From assembly GCF_029537735.1 (NCBI RefSeq), contig NZ_JARPUQ010000002.1:736240-800239 (forward strand): a stretch of DNA of 64,000 nt. The letters run 5' to 3'. The number at the start of each line of letters is the position of its first letter. The first letter of the stretch is position 1. This DNA comes from Robiginitalea aestuariiviva. GTDB lineage: Bacteria; Bacteroidota; Bacteroidia; Flavobacteriales; Flavobacteriaceae. Below the pieces are notes generated by a model. It had not been told where the DNA came from and searched no databases. It saw only the letters and a program-made list of their open reading frames with translations. Below, in pieces: positions 63,074-64,000 of the stretch. A program made the translations under genes and the position numbers.

Positions 63074-64000
63074 ATGAAAGCGCGCGCCTCCCTTCCGTTT
63101 TTCATCATTTTAATTTCCCTTCAATGGCTCTATGGGCAGGAACCTTCCCTGGCCCTGCAACCCTCGGACAGCCTGGTGCAATCCTACTGGCTGGCCGGCC
63201 TGGGCTGGAATGCCGTGGACGATAGCTGGAAGGCCCGGGCCGATTTCCCCACCACAGATATGGTACACCTGCAGCCGTATCCGTCCCGGGTAAGCCTGGG
63301 CCGGTATTTTCGCAGCGGACTGGGCCTGGAAGTCATCGGCTCTGCCAACCGTTACCGGGAGGGCAAGGTGGTGGATGGGGCCGTACTTGCCGAATCCAGC
63401 AGCTATTGGGCGGTAGATACCCGCCTGAGTTATGACCTGAACCGCCTGGTGGGCCCCACTGGCTTTTTGGACCCCTATGTAGGGGTGGGTGCCGGGGTTA
63501 CCAATGCCAACAGCACCTCCCGCAGTACGCTCAATGGGGTGGTAGGGACGCGTATCTGGTTTTCCGACCGCTGGGGGCTGGACCTGAACAGCACCGGCAA
63601 ATGGGCCCTTAAACAAGGCGCCACCAACCACCTGCAGCATGCAGCCGGGGTTGTATACCGTTTCCGGATGGAAGAGGGGCTCACCCGGAAAGGGGAGGCC
63701 AAAAAAGCCCTGCTCGAAGCTCAGGCGGCTGAAGCGGCCCGGGAGCGGGATTCCCTGGCAGCGGCACGGCAGGCCGAAGAAGAGGCTTTACAACGCGTAG
63801 CCGAGGAGCTGGCCCGCAAGGAAGAGGCGGCGCGCCAGGCCCTGGCCGAAGCTGCCCGAAAGGAAGCGGAACAATGGCAGGAACTGCAAGCCCGCCTGGC
63901 CGCCCTGGGCACCATCCGCTTTGCCTTTAATTCCTCCTACTTAAGTCCGGAAGGCAAGGAGGCGGTTGCCGCCCTGGCGGCATTTATGCAAAGCCACCCC
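63074..64000 (+). CDS. OmpA-family outer-membrane protein, N-terminal part (runs off the window)
   Basis: Open from the ATG at 63074 to the window edge: 309 codons, no stop. The signal peptide ends near LYGQ. Residues ~20-195 look like an eight-stranded OmpA-like barrel (YWLAGLGWNAVDD, RVSLGRYF, LDPYVGVGAGV, VGTRIWFSDRWGL). Residues ~205-280 are an Ala/Glu/Arg-rich coiled coil. The beginning of an OmpA peptidoglycan-binding domain follows (TIRFAFNSSYLSPEG near 284-298). It probably anchors the outer membrane to the wall. Set apart from the cys operon by its own promoter-like box. Confidence 0.85.
   Translation, partial: MKARASLPFFIILISLQWLYGQEPSLALQPSDSLVQSYWLAGLGWNAVDDSWKARADFPTTDMVHLQPYPSRVSLGRYFRSGLGLEVIGSANRYREGKVVDGAVLAESSSYWAVDTRLSYDLNRLVGPTGFLDPYVGVGAGVTNANSTSRSTLNGVVGTRIWFSDRWGLDLNSTGKWALKQGATNHLQHAAGVVYRFRMEEGLTRKGEAKKALLEAQAAEAARERDSLAAARQAEEEALQRVAEELARKEEAARQALAEAARKEAEQWQELQARLAALGTIRFAFNSSYLSPEGKEAVAALAAFMQSHP

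Overview
This window looks like chromosomal DNA from a GC-rich marine member of the Flavobacteriaceae (Bacteroidota), most like Robiginitalea or a close relative. That placement is inferred from several things: a SusC/SusD pair, many SPII lipoproteins, no Shine-Dalgarno sequences, TAnnTTTG-type -7 boxes close to start codons, the tsaD/tamB divergent pair, an LptD and MlaD of Bacteroidota type, bacillithiol synthase BshA, and a cysQ-DUF2061-cysD-cysN operon. No rRNA, tRNA, CRISPR array or insertion sequence was seen.

Layout. (1) 1-2086 is a visibly AT-rich accessory block. It holds an array of four structured ~55-bp repeats, two unknown lipoprotein genes (one with a G9 tract near its 3' end), a small membrane protein gene and a degenerate fifth copy of the repeat. 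(2) 2087-33884 is a carbohydrate- and ester-oriented catabolic region: a secreted M14 carboxypeptidase, DUF6807 and DUF2891 proteins, an MFS exporter, an amidohydrolase/DUF1593 operon, a GH127 arabinofuranosidase-family enzyme, two esterases, a DUF255 thioredoxin-fold protein, a giant FG-GAP/ASPIC lipoprotein, susD and susC. Divergent from susC is an operon encoding a GMC oxidoreductase, a gluconate 2-dehydrogenase subunit-3-like protein and a secreted TIM-barrel isomerase. A GH130-family protein, a VanX-type dipeptidase, another esterase and a Tat-exported Gfo/Idh/MocA oxidoreductase follow. (3) 33928-47503 is mostly housekeeping: methyltransferases, an AI-2E family permease, tsaD, tamB, pfkA, gap, a BadF-type sugar kinase and ridA, broken by a repeat-rich intergenic stretch (46672-47119). 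(4) 47515-64000 is envelope and sulfur metabolism: lptD, a cell-wall amidase, mlaD, a membrane Fe-S electron-transfer pair, a NagZ/beta-lactamase-fold fusion, bshA, the sulfate-activation operon and a truncated OmpA-family gene.

How the genes may work together. SusC/SusD would import oligosaccharide. The secreted GH127, GH130, esterases and peptidases would trim it. The GMC + subunit 3 + isomerase + Gfo/Idh set resembles known 3-oxo-glycoside routes, in which a sugar C3 is oxidised before the glycosidic bond is broken. No HTCS, ECF or other dedicated regulator is visible. However, a perfect 14-bp palindrome of LacI-operator type lies between susC and the GMC operon, and a 13/14 match lies in front of pfkA, which suggests a shared carbon regulator encoded elsewhere.

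The observations I would follow first are the paired LacI-like sites, the periplasmic oxidoreductase/isomerase module, the hairpin-forming repeat families at both ends of accessory segments, overlapping palindromes in front of the cys operon, and two genes (tamB and the TfoX-like gene) whose family-expected N-termini begin upstream of any ATG, GTG or TTG.
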